64,000 nucleotides of DNA. Source: Burkholderia vietnamiensis LMG 10929 (GTDB lineage Bacteria > Pseudomonadota > Gammaproteobacteria > Burkholderiales > Burkholderiaceae). The stretch spans positions 3,038,001 to 3,102,000 of the forward strand of contig NZ_CP009631.1 of assembly GCF_000959445.1 (NCBI RefSeq), written 5' to 3'. The notes under the pieces are model-generated. The model did no database searches. It saw only the letters and a program-made list of their open reading frames with translations, and was not told the origin of the DNA. A program made the translations under genes and the position numbers. Below are positions 54,329-63,737 of this stretch, piece after piece (the first letter of the stretch is position 1; the number at the start of each line of letters is the position of its first letter).

Positions 54329-55314
54329 GCGCGCGGCTTCCCGATCACGTCAGGGTTGATCGGATTCGGCGGCTGGCCGGCGCGCGGCCCTTCGCCGAGC
54401 GCGGCGATCAGGTTGTCGGCGGCGAGGTTCGCCATCGCGCGGCGCGTCTTTTCGGTGGCGCTCGCGATGTGCGGCGTCAGCACGACGTTCGGCACTTCCA
54501 GCAACGCCGGGTGCACGCTCGGCTCGCCTTCGAACACGTCGAGGCCGGCCGCGGCGATGGTGCCGTCGCGCAGCGCGACGGCCAGCGCCGCGTCGTCGAC
54601 GATGCCGCCGCGCGCGATGTTGGTGAGCGTCGCGGTGCGCTTCATCTTCGCCAGCTCGGCCGCGCCGATCGTGTGGTGGTTCTCCTTCGTGTACGGCAGC
54701 ACCAGCACGACGTGATCGGCGCGCGCCAGCAGCTCGTCCTTCGATACGTACTGCGCGGCGAGCTCCGCCTCGATTTCCGGCGCGACGCGCGAGCGGTTGT
54801 GATAGATCACCTGCATCCCGAAGCCGCGCGCGCGGCGCGCGAGCGCCTGGCCGATGCGCCCCATCCCGATCACGCCGAGCGTCGACCCGTAGATGTCGCT
54901 GCCGAGAAAGCCGTCGTACGCCCATTTGCGCCAGAGCCCGGCGCGCAGCCAGTGTTCGGATTCGGCGATCCGGCGCGCGGCGGCCATCATCAGCGCCCAG
55001 CCGAAATCGGCGGTGGACTCGTTCAGCACGTCCGGCGTGTTGGTGCCGAGCACGTTCGCCGCGTTGAACGCGGCCATGTCGAAGTTGTTGTAGCCGACCG
55101 CCATGTTCGACACGACGCGCAGCCGCGGCGCCGCCGCGAGCGCGGCCGCGCCGATCGGGTCGCCGGCCGTCAGCGCGCCGTCCTTGTCGGCGAGCCGGGC
55201 GGCGAGCGCATCGGGCGCGAGCGCGTCGCCGTTGTTCCAGTCGACTTCAAAATACTGTTCGAGCCGTTCGATCACGTCCGGAAAAATCGGGCGTGCGACC
55301 AGGATCTTCTGCAT
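54325..55314 (-). CDS. D-isomer-specific 2-hydroxyacid dehydrogenase (GhrB-like)
   Basis: This 329-residue NAD(P)-dependent enzyme resembles glyoxylate/hydroxypyruvate reductase B and 2-ketogluconate reductase. The Rossmann loop is GVIGMGRIGQALARRA. The catalytic Arg is in NIARGGIVDD, Glu in GLDVFEGEP and His in TPHIASATEK. An ATG two codons upstream of 55314 exists, but GGAG lies six bases before the chosen ATG. A far longer frame continues through nhaD and is not coding. The stop overlaps the rmuC start. The exact ketoacid is not decided by sequence. Confidence 0.93.
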   Translation of the reverse strand: MQKILVARPIFPDVIERLEQYFEVDWNNGDALAPDALAARLADKDGALTAGDPIGAAALAAAPRLRVVSNMAVGYNNFDMAAFNAANVLGTNTPDVLNESTADFGWALMMAAARRIAESEHWLRAGLWRKWAYDGFLGSDIYGSTLGVIGMGRIGQALARRARGFGMQVIYHNRSRVAPEIEAELAAQYVSKDELLARADHVVLVLPYTKENHHTIGAAELAKMKRTATLTNIARGGIVDDAALAVALRDGTIAAAGLDVFEGEPSVHPALLEVPNVVLTPHIASATEKTRRAMANLAADNLIAALGEGPRAGQPPNPINPDVIGKPRA

Positions 55315-55394
55315 CGCCATCTCCGCATGCCGCGGCCGGCACGCGGCGCGTCGCGCGCCGCCGTGCCGTGCACGCTGGGTTGAAATTTGCCCGC

Positions 55395-56825
55395 CTACGC
55401 CGTGAAGAAGATCCACGACGTCAGCAGGAACACGGGCACCAGTACCGCGAACGCCCAGCCGAGATACGCGAAGAAGCTCGGCATCCTCACGCCGCGCGAC
55501 TCCGCGATCGCCTTCACCATGAAGTTCGGCGCATTGCCGATGTAGCTGTTCGCGCCCATGAACACCGCGCCCGCCGAAATCGCGGCGAGCGTCGTCGCGC
55601 CGGTCGTCATCAGCGCCTGCGCGTCGCCGCCGGCGAGGTTGAAGAACACGAGGTAGGTCGGCGCGTTGTCGAGGAACGACGACAGCAAGCCCGTTGCCCA
55701 GAAGTACATCACGTCGATCGGCTTGCCGTCGGCGCCCGTGACGAGATGGACGATCTGCGCGAACGCGCCGTCGGCGCCGGCGCGCAGGATCACGATCACC
55801 GGCGCGATCGTTACGAAGATCCCCGCGAACAGCTTCGCGACTTCCTCGATCGGCGCCCAGTTGAACGCATTGCCCTCGCGTGCCGAGCGCGGCGTCAGCG
55901 CGAGCGACGCGAGCGCCACGACGATCAGCGCGACGTCGCGCACGAGGTTCTGCAGCGCGACGTGCGTGCCCCACACGTCGAACGCGACGTCGGGCTTCCA
56001 GATGCCGCTCATCAGCACGAGGCCGATCACCGCCGCGAGCAGCACGAAGTTGATCTTGCCGTCGATCGACAGCGCGACGTCGTCGGGCGTCGGATCGAGC
56101 GCGGCCGGCCGCTCTTCGCAGCCCTTCCGGTAGAAGTACGTGTCGAGCACGAAGAACAGCGTCAGCAGCAGCGCGCAGATGAACAGCATCGGCAGCGCCA
56201 GATGGGTGGTCGTCCAGAAGAAGCTCACGCCGTTCAGAAAGCCGAGGAACAGCGGCGGATCGCCGAGCGGCGACAGCGAGCCGCCCGCATTCGCGACCAG
56301 GAAGATGAAGAAGATCACGACGTGCACGACGTGCTTGCGGTTGTCGTTCGCGCGCAGCAGCGGGCGGATCAGCAGCATCGCCGCGCCGGTCGTGCCCATC
56401 ACGCTCGCGAGCAGCGTGCCGAGCGCGAGGATCGCGGTGTTCAGCTTCGGCGTGCCGTGCAGGTTGCCGTTCACGCAGATGCCGCCGGCCACCGTGTACA
56501 GCGCGGTCAGCAGCACGATGAACGGGATGTACTCCTCGAGCAGCGCGTGCACGAGCGTACCGAACGCGGTGCCGGCGCCGAACACAACGGCGAACGGCGC
56601 CAGGAACGCAACCGCCCACGCGGCGGCGATCTTGCCGAAATGGTGATGCCAGAACACGGGCGCGATCAGCGGGAACACCGCGATCGACAGCAGAATCCCG
56701 GCGAACGGGATGCCCCACAGCGCGGACAGCGTGGCACCGTCGAGCGTGGCGGCCGATGCGAGCGCCGGAACCGCGCCAAGCGCGGCGCCCGACGCCATGC
56801 CCGCCCAGGCGGCATGTCGTTTCAT
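55395..56825 (-). CDS. nhaD: NhaD-type sodium:proton antiporter
   Basis: This 476-residue protein of the ArsB/NhaD ion transporter superfamily has a signal-like N-terminus (about 1-25, ending LASA) and about 12 membrane helices. NhaD landmarks include NAGGSLSPLGDPPLFLGFL and SSFLDNAPTYLVFFNLAGG, the two re-entrant sites. It probably exports Na+ or Li+ in exchange for H+. The ATG at 56825 follows AAGGA; upstream codons in the same frame overlap lutC. It lies 43 bases after lutC. Confidence 0.9.
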   Translation of the reverse strand: MKRHAAWAGMASGAALGAVPALASAATLDGATLSALWGIPFAGILLSIAVFPLIAPVFWHHHFGKIAAAWAVAFLAPFAVVFGAGTAFGTLVHALLEEYIPFIVLLTALYTVAGGICVNGNLHGTPKLNTAILALGTLLASVMGTTGAAMLLIRPLLRANDNRKHVVHVVIFFIFLVANAGGSLSPLGDPPLFLGFLNGVSFFWTTTHLALPMLFICALLLTLFFVLDTYFYRKGCEERPAALDPTPDDVALSIDGKINFVLLAAVIGLVLMSGIWKPDVAFDVWGTHVALQNLVRDVALIVVALASLALTPRSAREGNAFNWAPIEEVAKLFAGIFVTIAPVIVILRAGADGAFAQIVHLVTGADGKPIDVMYFWATGLLSSFLDNAPTYLVFFNLAGGDAQALMTTGATTLAAISAGAVFMGANSYIGNAPNFMVKAIAESRGVRMPSFFAYLGWAFAVLVPVFLLTSWIFFTA

Positions 56826-56868
56826 GCAGAACGTCCTTCTACGAGTGAGGTGAGATGCGGCCGGCGCG

Positions 56869-57531
56869 TCATGCGCCGCGCACGATGATCGCGTGCACGC
56901 GGTACGGGCCGTGTGCGCCGAGCACGATGGTCTGCTCGATGTCGCCGGTGCGCGACGGCCCCGAGATGAAGTTGACCGCGCGAGGCAACTCGCCGCGCTC
57001 CGCACGGATCAGCGCGAACGCATCTTCGTGACCGGCGACGATGCGCGAAGCCGGCACGATCGCGATGTGCGTCTCCGGCAGCAGGCCGGCCGATGCATAG
57101 GTGTCGGGGCCGGACAGCAGCACCAGCGAGCCCGTTTCGGCGGTCGCGCAGAAGCAGCCGGTCAGGCCGACCAGATCGCCGTCGCGCGGCTTGCGGCATT
57201 CGACCGACAGGCCGGCGCCGGCCCAGTCGAGTTCGGCGAGCGTGCGCCAGGCGACGGCCTGCAGCGGCAGCCCGTGCGCGCCGAGATAGCGTGCGGCGGC
57301 GGCCGGTGCGTCGGCGAGCGTCGCGACTTCGTCGACGGTGGTGGACAGGCGCGCCGCTTCGGCGACGAACGCGGCGACGAGGTCGGCCGGCGGCGCCGGG
57401 CGCGGGCCTTCGGGATGACGGGCGAGATAGTCGGCGACGCCGTCGCGCTCCGCTGCATCGGGTTCGGGCGCGCGTCCTTGCGCCGCGCGGATGCGTGCGA
57501 GGATCTGGCGACGGGCAGCGGAAGTGTCCAT
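56869..57531 (-). CDS. lutC: LutC/YkgG family protein (LUD domain)
   Basis: This 220-residue protein carries a LUD domain, as in LutC, one of three subunits of the LutABC L-lactate oxidation complex. Landmarks are LSVECRKPRDGDLVGLTGCF, ATAETGSLVLLSGPDTY, LLPETHIAIVPASRIV and FISGPSRTGDIEQTIVLGAHGP. No lutA or lutB is adjacent, so the gene is orphaned here. The frame extends far upstream through pncB; the ATG at 57531 begins the natural MDTSAARRQILARIR terminus. It lies between pncB (86 bases upstream) and nhaD. Confidence 0.88.
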   Translation of the reverse strand: MDTSAARRQILARIRAAQGRAPEPDAAERDGVADYLARHPEGPRPAPPADLVAAFVAEAARLSTTVDEVATLADAPAAAARYLGAHGLPLQAVAWRTLAELDWAGAGLSVECRKPRDGDLVGLTGCFCATAETGSLVLLSGPDTYASAGLLPETHIAIVPASRIVAGHEDAFALIRAERGELPRAVNFISGPSRTGDIEQTIVLGAHGPYRVHAIIVRGA

Positions 57532-57617
57532 GAACGGTCCTCGTGACGTTGGCGTGCGATACCGTCGGATTATACCGGCCGCCCCCGCCGCGCCGCACGT
57601 CGCCGTGCGGCGAACGC

Positions 57618-58817
57618 CTACTGCGAAGCGTCGTCGCCGACCGGCTGCGCGATCCCGAATACCTGACGCAGGTACGCGAGATACGCCTTGTCGTCGCACA
57701 TGCTCTTGCCCGGCGAATCGGACAGCTTGGCGACCGGCTGGCCGTTGCAGCGGACCATCTTGATCACGATCTGCAGCGGCACGTAGCCGAGATCGTTCGT
57801 CAGGTTGGTGCCGACGCCGAACGCGAGCTTGCAGCGGCCGCGGAACCGTTCGTACAGCTGCATGACCTTCGGGATGTCGAGCGCGTCCGAGAACACGAGC
57901 ACCTTGGTGCGCGGGTCGCAGCGGTTCGCCTCGTAGTGGCGCAGCATGCGCTCGCCCCAGTCGAACGGATCGCCCGAATCGTGGCGCGCGCCGTCGAACA
58001 GCTTGCAGAAGTACATGTCGAAGTCGTTCAGGAACGCGTCCATCCCGTAGACGTCCGACAGCGCGATCCCGAGGTCGCCGCGATACTCCTTCGCCCACAT
58101 CTCGAAACCGTAGGTCTGCGAATCGCGCAGCCGCGGCCCGAGCGCCTGACACGCCTGCAGGTATTCGTGCGCCATCGTGCCGAGCGGCGTGAGGTCGTGC
58201 TTCATCGCGTAGAACACGTTGCTCGTGCCGGCGAATTGCGGGCCGAGCCCGTCGCGCAGCGTCAGCGCGACTTCCTCGTGCCACACCTTCGAGAAGCGGC
58301 GGCGCGTGCCGTAGTCGGCGATCTTGCAGTCGGCGAACTCGGGCTTCGCGCCGAGCAGCTTGATCTTGTCGCGCAGCCGCTCGCGGCCTTCGCGGTAGTC
58401 GGGCTCGCGCTGCGTGTTGCGGAAATAGACTTCGTTGACGATCGCGAGCACCGGGATCTCGAACAGGATCGTATGCAGCCACGGCCCTTCGATCACGATG
58501 TCGATCTCGCCGTTGCCCTTCGGCGAAGGCGTGATCGAAATGTACTTTTCGTTGAGGTGGAACAGCGCGAGGAAATCGACGAAGTCGCTCTTGATGAAGC
58601 GCATGCGCCGCAGGTAGTCGAGCTCGACGTCGGTGAAGCGCAGCGCGCAGAGGCCGCGCACCTCGTCGCGGATCTCGTCGATGTACGGCACGAGATCGAC
58701 GCCGCGCGTGCGACACCGGAAGCGGTACTCGACCGTTGCGGCAGGAAAGTGATGCAGGACGACCTGCATCATCGTGAACTTGTAGAGATCCGTGTCGAGC
58801 AGCGAAGTAATGATCAT
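57618..58817 (-). CDS. pncB: Nicotinate phosphoribosyltransferase
   Basis: This 399-residue enzyme salvages nicotinate to NaMN with PRPP and ATP. It starts [17 protein letters not shown], has the GTRRRFS loop, and the His phosphorylated in catalysis lies in [24 protein letters not shown] and [10 protein letters not shown] match the PRPP and phosphate sites. A longer frame upstream is not supported; 58817 gives the 400-residue length of E. coli PncB. Expression may be NAD-regulated, but no NrtR or NadQ gene is next to it. Confidence 0.97.
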   Translation of the reverse strand: MIITSLLDTDLYKFTMMQVVLHHFPAATVEYRFRCRTRGVDLVPYIDEIRDEVRGLCALRFTDVELDYLRRMRFIKSDFVDFLALFHLNEKYISITPSPKGNGEIDIVIEGPWLHTILFEIPVLAIVNEVYFRNTQREPDYREGRERLRDKIKLLGAKPEFADCKIADYGTRRRFSKVWHEEVALTLRDGLGPQFAGTSNVFYAMKHDLTPLGTMAHEYLQACQALGPRLRDSQTYGFEMWAKEYRGDLGIALSDVYGMDAFLNDFDMYFCKLFDGARHDSGDPFDWGERMLRHYEANRCDPRTKVLVFSDALDIPKVMQLYERFRGRCKLAFGVGTNLTNDLGYVPLQIVIKMVRCNGQPVAKLSDSPGKSMCDDKAYLAYLRQVFGIAQPVGDDASQ

Positions 58818-59097
58818 GTTTGCGGCACCGCCAATATCGTGACAAGGCCCCGGCGCACGGCGCGCCGCCCGGTCTGCCGGCCATGTTACCCGAATGCGGG
58901 ACGGACCATCGTGAAGCCGTCCGGCGCGCGCGTGCGGCGGCGCCGTCGCCGCGCAGGTCCGCCATCGCCCCATAAACTAATCACGAAACGATATAAGCCG
59001 GAAAGTCGAGCACGCGATGCGGGTTTTGCGCTTCAGTTACAATGCCGCTTTTGGCGCAAACGCCACCCCATATATACCGCCAAGCAGGAGCGTTTTA

Positions 59098-59421
59098 ATG
59101 ACTCACGTTGTGACCGAAGGCTGCATCAAGTGCAAATACACGGATTGCGTGGATGTATGCCCGGTGGATTGCTTCCGTGAAGGTCCCAACTTTCTCGCCA
59201 TCGATCCGGACGAGTGCATCGACTGCGCAGTGTGCGTCGCCGAATGCCCGACCAACGCGATCTATGCCGAAGAAGACGTTCCGGGCGACCAGCAGCAGTT
59301 CACCGCGCTGAACGCCGAACTGGCGAAGAACTGGCCGTCGATCACCAAGACCAAACCGGCACCGGCCGACGCGGACGAGTGGAAGGACGTGCAGGACAAG
59401 CTGCACCTGCTCGAGCGCTGA
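59098..59421 (+). CDS. fdxA: Ferredoxin FdxA (7Fe type)
   Basis: This 107-residue ferredoxin carries a [3Fe-4S] and a [4Fe-4S] cluster. The cysteine pattern is [17 protein letters not shown] near the N-terminus and [15 protein letters not shown] in the second half, with the usual extended C-terminus. The ATG at 59098 follows CAGGAG at good spacing; an upstream in-frame ATG at 59017 would add 27 unrelated residues. It is transcribed alone, divergent from pncB, and followed by two tRNA-Asn genes. Confidence 0.96.
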   Translation: MTHVVTEGCIKCKYTDCVDVCPVDCFREGPNFLAIDPDECIDCAVCVAECPTNAIYAEEDVPGDQQQFTALNAELAKNWPSITKTKPAPADADEWKDVQDKLHLLER

Positions 59422-59524
59422 TCCAGCAGCGGCGCCGCAAAAAATTTTGCATGTCGCCGCCCAAAGGTATTGACAGGTCAGAAGCCACTCCATAAAATCT
59501 CGTTTCTCTGCTGTTGATGTTTGT

Positions 59525-59600
59525 TCCCCGATAGCTCAGTCGGTAGAGCGCCGGACTGTTAATCCGTAGGTCCCTGGTTCGAGCCCAGGTCGGGGAGCCA
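59525..59600 (+). tRNA. tRNA-Asn (GTT), first copy
   Basis: This is a complete 76-base tRNA with CCA: acceptor TCCCCGA/TCGGGGA, anticodon GTT in GACTGTTAATC, T-loop GGTTCGAGCCC. It is identical to the second copy 150 bases on. Confidence 0.97.
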
Positions 59601-59609
59601 AAAAGCAAA

Positions 59610-59639
59610 GGCCCGTTGAAAGTGGACGGGTTTTTTGTT
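59610..59639 (+). terminator. Terminator after the first tRNA-Asn
   Basis: GGCCCGT and ACGGGTT pair around a loop and run into a T-rich stretch ending TTTTTTGTTG, so the two tRNA genes may have separate transcripts. Confidence 0.75.
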
Positions 59640-59674
59640 GGTCACCGAACACACATGCAGATGTACCGATTTAT

Positions 59675-59750
59675 TCCCCGATAGCTCAGTCGGTAGAGCG
59701 CCGGACTGTTAATCCGTAGGTCCCTGGTTCGAGCCCAGGTCGGGGAGCCA
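59675..59750 (+). tRNA. tRNA-Asn (GTT), second copy
   Basis: This 76-base tRNA-Asn is identical in every position to the first copy, while the 74-base spacer is not repeated. Confidence 0.97.
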
Positions 59751-59757
59751 GACAATG

Positions 59758-59785
59758 AAAGGCCCGTCATTCGACGGGCCTTTTG
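59758..59785 (+). terminator. Terminator after the second tRNA-Asn
   Basis: AAAGGCCCGTC and GACGGGCCTTT pair around ATTC and are followed by TGTCTTTC. Confidence 0.88.
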
Positions 59786-59857
59786 TCTTTCCGGCGCCCG
59801 TTCGCCGCGGCGGCGCATGCTAGAGTCTCTGTCTCCCATTTGCATCCGGCCACGTCG

Positions 59858-60343
59858 ATGAAGCATCGCCTCCTTTACGCCGCTCGTTCCGCCCTGCTGC
59901 TATCCGCCGTTGCCGCCGCGCCGCTCGCGCACGCGGAGGAAGTCGGCAGCGTCAACACCCACTTTCGCGTGACGGGCTCCGATCGCGTGGTCGTCGAAGC
60001 GTACGACGATCCGCTCGTGACCGGCGTCACCTGCTACGTGTCGCGCGCGCGCACCGGCGGGATCAAGGGCACGCTGGGCGTCGCCGAAGATCCGACCGAA
60101 GCGTCGATCGCGTGCCGGCAAGTCGGGCCGCTCAGCTTCAAGGAACCGCTCAAGCAGCAGACCGACGTGTTCAGCGAGCGCATGTCGTTCATCTTCAAGA
60201 CGCTGCACGTCGTGCGCGTCGTCGATACGAAGCGCAACACGCTCGTCTACCTGACCTACAGCGATCGCGTCGTCAGCGGCAGCCCGAAGAACGCCGTCAC
60301 CGCGGTGCCGATGCCGGCCGGCACGACGATTCCGGTCAAGTAG
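59858..60343 (+). CDS. creA: CreA family periplasmic protein
   Basis: This 161-residue protein has a signal peptide (about 1-26, ending AHAEE) and the CreA domain, with [34 protein letters not shown] and [16 protein letters not shown]. CreA is conserved and of unknown function; in E. coli it heads the creABCD cluster, but no creBCD genes are here. The ATG at 59858 is preferred to an upstream one at 59783 inside the tRNA terminator. It is followed 60 bases later by an AraC regulator. Confidence 0.93.
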   Translation: MKHRLLYAARSALLLSAVAAAPLAHAEEVGSVNTHFRVTGSDRVVVEAYDDPLVTGVTCYVSRARTGGIKGTLGVAEDPTEASIACRQVGPLSFKEPLKQQTDVFSERMSFIFKTLHVVRVVDTKRNTLVYLTYSDRVVSGSPKNAVTAVPMPAGTTIPVK

Positions 60344-60403
60344 GCGCACGCGGGCCGCGCGCACGAACGATACACTGTCGGATCGACCGCTTCGCGCCCC
60401 ACC

Positions 60404-61306
60404 ATGCCCGCTGCCCGCCTTCCCGATTCCGCCCGCTACTGGCGCACGCCGCTGCTGCCGGACGCGGACCTGCTCACGGCCACCTATCGCAACCACACGT
60501 TCGCGCCGCACTGGCACGACGCGTACACGATTCCCGTGATCCTGGAAGGCGCCGAGCGCTACATGTGCCGCGGCAGCGGCCATGTCGCCGAAACCGGCAC
60601 GGTGCCGGTGATCAATCCCGGCGAAGTCCACACGGGCTCGCGCGCGACCGACGAAGGGTGGTGCTATCGCGTCAGCTACGTGCCGGTTGCTTACCTGCGC
60701 ACGCTGGCCAGCACGATCGTCGGCCGGCCGCAGGACGCGCCGTGGTTCCCGAACGGCGTGATCCGCGACACCGATCTCGCGGCACGACTCGCGCGCGCGC
60801 ACCGAATGATGGAGGCCGGGAGCGAGTGCGTGGCGGGTGAACGCGTGGATTCGGCGGATGCCCTGCATTCCGCGCACGCCGGCGCGCTCCCGGTCTACGA
60901 TCCGCTCGCCGCCGAAACGGCGCTGCTCGATGCGCTGTCGACGCTGATCGCGCGTCATGCCGACGTGCGGCTGCAACCGCACGCGCTCGCGGCCGACGAG
61001 CCGCGCGTCGACGCCATGCGCGAACGGCTCGCCGCCGATCTCACGTGCAGCGTCACGCTCGACGACGTCGCGCAGGCCGTCGGCCTGTCGCCGTTTCACG
61101 CGGCGCGCTTGTTCACGCGCACGATCGGGATGCCGCCGCACGCATGGCGCAACCAGTTGCGGCTGCAGCGCGCGCTTGCGCCGTTGCGCGCGGGCGCATC
61201 GGTCGCCGACGTCGCCGCGGCCACCGGCTTCGTCGATCAAAGCCACTTCACACGGCACTTCAAGCGGATGTTCGGCGTCCCGCCGGGGCGCTGGCAGGCG
61301 CGCTGA
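60404..61306 (+). CDS. AraC family transcriptional regulator
   Basis: This 300-residue regulator has an N-terminal cupin-like ligand domain (about 20-110, THEFAPHWHDAYTIPVI-like pattern with NPGEVHTGS). The C-terminal double helix-turn-helix is at about 205-300 (SVTLDDVAQAVGLSPFHAARL and HFTRHFKRMFGVPPGRW). The layout matches regulators that lie next to LysE- or AzlC-type exporters and sense amino acids. The azlCD genes begin 254 bases downstream on the same strand, so it is a good candidate for their activator. That link is inference. Confidence 0.92.
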   Translation: MPAARLPDSARYWRTPLLPDADLLTATYRNHTFAPHWHDAYTIPVILEGAERYMCRGSGHVAETGTVPVINPGEVHTGSRATDEGWCYRVSYVPVAYLRTLASTIVGRPQDAPWFPNGVIRDTDLAARLARAHRMMEAGSECVAGERVDSADALHSAHAGALPVYDPLAAETALLDALSTLIARHADVRLQPHALAADEPRVDAMRERLAADLTCSVTLDDVAQAVGLSPFHAARLFTRTIGMPPHAWRNQLRLQRALAPLRAGASVADVAAATGFVDQSHFTRHFKRMFGVPPGRWQAR

Positions 61307-61560
61307 GGCATACGCCTCGTTCGCCTACGGCGCCGGTTTCGCCTCGGATTCCGGTTTCGCTTCCAGTTCCAGTTCAGGTTCGCTTCGGCGTCCACCACTA
61401 CCGCCGACTGCGCCTCCACCGCAACCGAACCAAGCACAACCAAACCCCCATCCTACTCGGCACGCGTCTTGCGCCGCCCACCGGCGCCCGCGCCAGCGCC
61501 CCGCGCCGCCGCAAGAACGTACAAGCCGCGACACGCCTCGCCCCGCTATCCTCCGTCGTC

Positions 61561-62334
61561 ATGGAGACGCGCACTTTGAACCCGACACCCACTTCCTCCG
61601 CACCGCCGCGCCGTGCGTTGACCGAATCGCTCGACGGCGCGCGCGACACGATCCCGATGATGATCGGCGCCGCCCCGTTCGGCGTGATCTTCGGCACGCT
61701 GGTCGCCGGCGGCCCGCTCGCCGCGTGGCACGGCGCGCTGATGTCGCTCACGGTGTTCGCGGGCTCCGCGCAATTCATCGCGCTCGGCCTGATCGCCGGC
61801 AGCGCGAGCTTCGTCGTCGTGCTCGCGACCACGCTGATCGTGAACCTGCGCCACCTGCTGTACAGCGCGACGCTCGCGCCCTATGTCGCCCACCTGCCGC
61901 TGCGCTGGCGCGCGACGCTCGGCGCGCTGATGACCGACGAAGTGTTCGCGGTCGCGTACGCCCACTACCGGCACTTCAAGCCCGGCACGATCGGCCCCCA
62001 CTACTTCTTCGGCTCGGGCCTCGCGATGTACCTGAACTGGCAGGTCTGGACGCTCGCGGGCATCGGCTTCGGCGCGGCGTTCCCCGGCCTGCAGTCGCTC
62101 GGCCTCGACTTCGCGATGGCGGCCACCTTCATCTCGATCGTCGTCCCGCAGCTGCGCACGCTGCGCTACTTCGCGGCCGCCGCGACGGCCGGCACGCTCG
62201 CGTACTTCTGGCAGGGCTGGCCGTACAAGCTCGGGCTGCTGGGCGCGGTTGCCGCCGGCGTCGCGGTCGGCGTCGCGCTCACGCTCGCGCGCGAGCGCGC
62301 GCGGCCCGATTCGCGCACGGAGGCCGCATCGTGA
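61561..62334 (+). CDS. azlC: AzlC family branched-chain amino-acid permease subunit
   Basis: This 257-residue membrane protein is the large subunit of an AzlCD exporter for branched-chain or related amino acids. The conserved start GARDTIPMMIGAAPFGVIFG and MSLTVFAGSAQFIALGLIA are present, with NLRHLLYSATLAPY and GALMTDEVFAVAY. Six to seven membrane segments follow from about residue 28. The first 25 residues are polar and low complexity. Its stop overlaps the azlD GTG, so the subunits are co-translated. Confidence 0.93.
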   Translation: METRTLNPTPTSSAPPRRALTESLDGARDTIPMMIGAAPFGVIFGTLVAGGPLAAWHGALMSLTVFAGSAQFIALGLIAGSASFVVVLATTLIVNLRHLLYSATLAPYVAHLPLRWRATLGALMTDEVFAVAYAHYRHFKPGTIGPHYFFGSGLAMYLNWQVWTLAGIGFGAAFPGLQSLGLDFAMAATFISIVVPQLRTLRYFAAAATAGTLAYFWQGWPYKLGLLGAVAAGVAVGVALTLARERARPDSRTEAAS

Positions 62335-62669
62335 GCTACGCGCTGCTGATCCTCGGCATGGCCGCCATCACCTATGCGATCCGCACGACGCTGTTCCTGT
62401 TCGGCGAGCGGCTGACCTTCCCGCCGCTGGTGCGGACCGCGCTCGGCTTCGTCCCCGTCACCGTGCTGACCGCGATCATCGTGCCGATGACCGTCGCCCC
62501 GCACGGCGGCACGGCCGAGCTCACCTGGCGCAACCCGCAGCTCGTCGGCGCGCTCGCGGCCGTGCTCGTGTCCGCGACGACCCGCCGGCCGCTCGTGACG
62601 ATCGCGGTCGGGCTCGCGGTGTTCTTCTTCTGGCAAGGGGTCGTAATCCCCCACTGGCTGCCGGCCTGA
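62331..62669 (+). CDS. azlD: AzlD family amino-acid transport subunit
   Basis: This 112-residue membrane protein is the small subunit of AzlCD. It has four hydrophobic segments and the conserved AAITYAIRTTLFLFGERL near the N-terminus, with ALGFVPVTVLTAIIVPM. The start is a GTG at 62331 overlapping the azlC stop (GTGA). Both subunits are needed for export. It is followed by about 160 bases without a recognisable gene. Confidence 0.92.
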   Translation: MSYALLILGMAAITYAIRTTLFLFGERLTFPPLVRTALGFVPVTVLTAIIVPMTVAPHGGTAELTWRNPQLVGALAAVLVSATTRRPLVTIAVGLAVFFFWQGVVIPHWLPA

Positions 62670-62827
62670 CGAGCGTCGCCGGCGGTGCTCAAGTTTTCGT
62701 CGTACGGGCCGATATAGCGGATGAAGACCCGCCATCGGCCTCGGCGTGAACCGGTCCGCCGACGCCGCACCCGTACCGGCGGACAGTGGCGGCCACCGGT
62801 CCGCACGGGCCGCCATCGAGACCATTC

Positions 62828-63604
62828 ATGGGCCAGATCACTCTTTCCCTCAAGGACGACACGCTTGCGTCCCTGCGCAAGGACTACGACGCATTCGTGC
62901 GCGTGTCGCTGAAACTCGACCCGCAATTCGCGACGCCGTCGTTCGAGGACTTCCTGCGCGCCAAGCTGCTCGACAACATGGTGCCGCTGACCGAGCACGC
63001 GGTGCAGCGGATGCTCGAAGGCGGTCAGTACGCGTGGGCGAAACGCACGCTCGACAAGGAATTCCCGGACGTCGTCGCGATCCTGATGCGGCAGGCCGGC
63101 GAGTTCGGCTTCGGCTTCGCGTCGCGCGCCGAATGGACGCCCGACGAACTCGCGAAGGCGTGCCGCGACTGGGCCAAGGCGATCGTCGCCGAGGCGCAGG
63201 GCGATGCGTCGCTGGTCGATCCGATGGCCGCGCAGATCAAGAGCGCGGTGCAGGACATCCAGGCGCTCGAGGAAATGATGCAGACGCCCGCGTGGCGACT
63301 CGCCGAATCGCTGCGGCAGCGCATCTACGAGGCCAAGCTCGCGTGCGAGATGAGCGTCGGCAGCGCGGCGCGCGACAAGCTCGGCGAACTGCGCGGGCTG
63401 CTGCGGCTCGCGCTGTCGCACGGATCGTTCCAGAAACAGGAAGCGCAGCAGCTGATGGAATATCTGCGGCTCCTGAAGCCGGAGATCTTCGTCGAAGAGC
63501 CGTACGACGTGTTCGCGCGGCTCGCCGCGTGGCTGCGCAGCGTCTTCGCGCCGGTCGCCGCGCGCCCGGCACCGGGGCCGGGGCCGGAACAGCGGCGGCC
63601 CTGA
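62828..63604 (+). CDS. Conserved-type protein of unknown function
   Basis: I do not recognise this 258-residue protein. It is soluble, with no signal peptide or membrane helix, and predominantly helical, with stretches such as TLASLRKDYDAFVRVSLKLD and AVQDIQALEEMMQTPAWRLAE. There are no obvious catalytic motifs. The last 15 residues are Pro/Gly-rich. The ATG at 62828 starts the ordered part; an upstream in-frame ATG at 62786 adds a Pro-rich stretch. It has no clear operon partner. Base and codon use match the core genome, so it is probably native. Confidence 0.72.
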   Translation: MGQITLSLKDDTLASLRKDYDAFVRVSLKLDPQFATPSFEDFLRAKLLDNMVPLTEHAVQRMLEGGQYAWAKRTLDKEFPDVVAILMRQAGEFGFGFASRAEWTPDELAKACRDWAKAIVAEAQGDASLVDPMAAQIKSAVQDIQALEEMMQTPAWRLAESLRQRIYEAKLACEMSVGSAARDKLGELRGLLRLALSHGSFQKQEAQQLMEYLRLLKPEIFVEEPYDVFARLAAWLRSVFAPVAARPAPGPGPEQRRP

Positions 63605-63626
63605 GCGCCGGTCTGCCCGAATGAAG

Positions 63627-63661
63627 CGCGGCCCGGCTCGCATCAAGCAAACCGGGCCGCG
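63627..63661. terminator. Inverted repeat, possible weak terminator
   Basis: GCGGCCCGG and CCGGGCCGC pair around a 14-base loop, downstream of the unknown gene and upstream (by position) of the convergent low-complexity gene. There is no T run, so termination is uncertain. Confidence 0.5.
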
Positions 63662-63737
63662 CGAGTGTCGCCGCCACGTCGTCACATCGTCACGCCGCGC
63701 CGTCCGGGGCGAGCGGCGAGCGGCGGCCCGACACCGC

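Noticed and set aside
54325..56718. A 797-codon frame apparently fusing the hydroxyacid dehydrogenase to an upstream domain
   Set aside because: The upstream part is antifunctional, in the wrong frame of nhaD, and GGAG with ATG at 55314 marks the true start.
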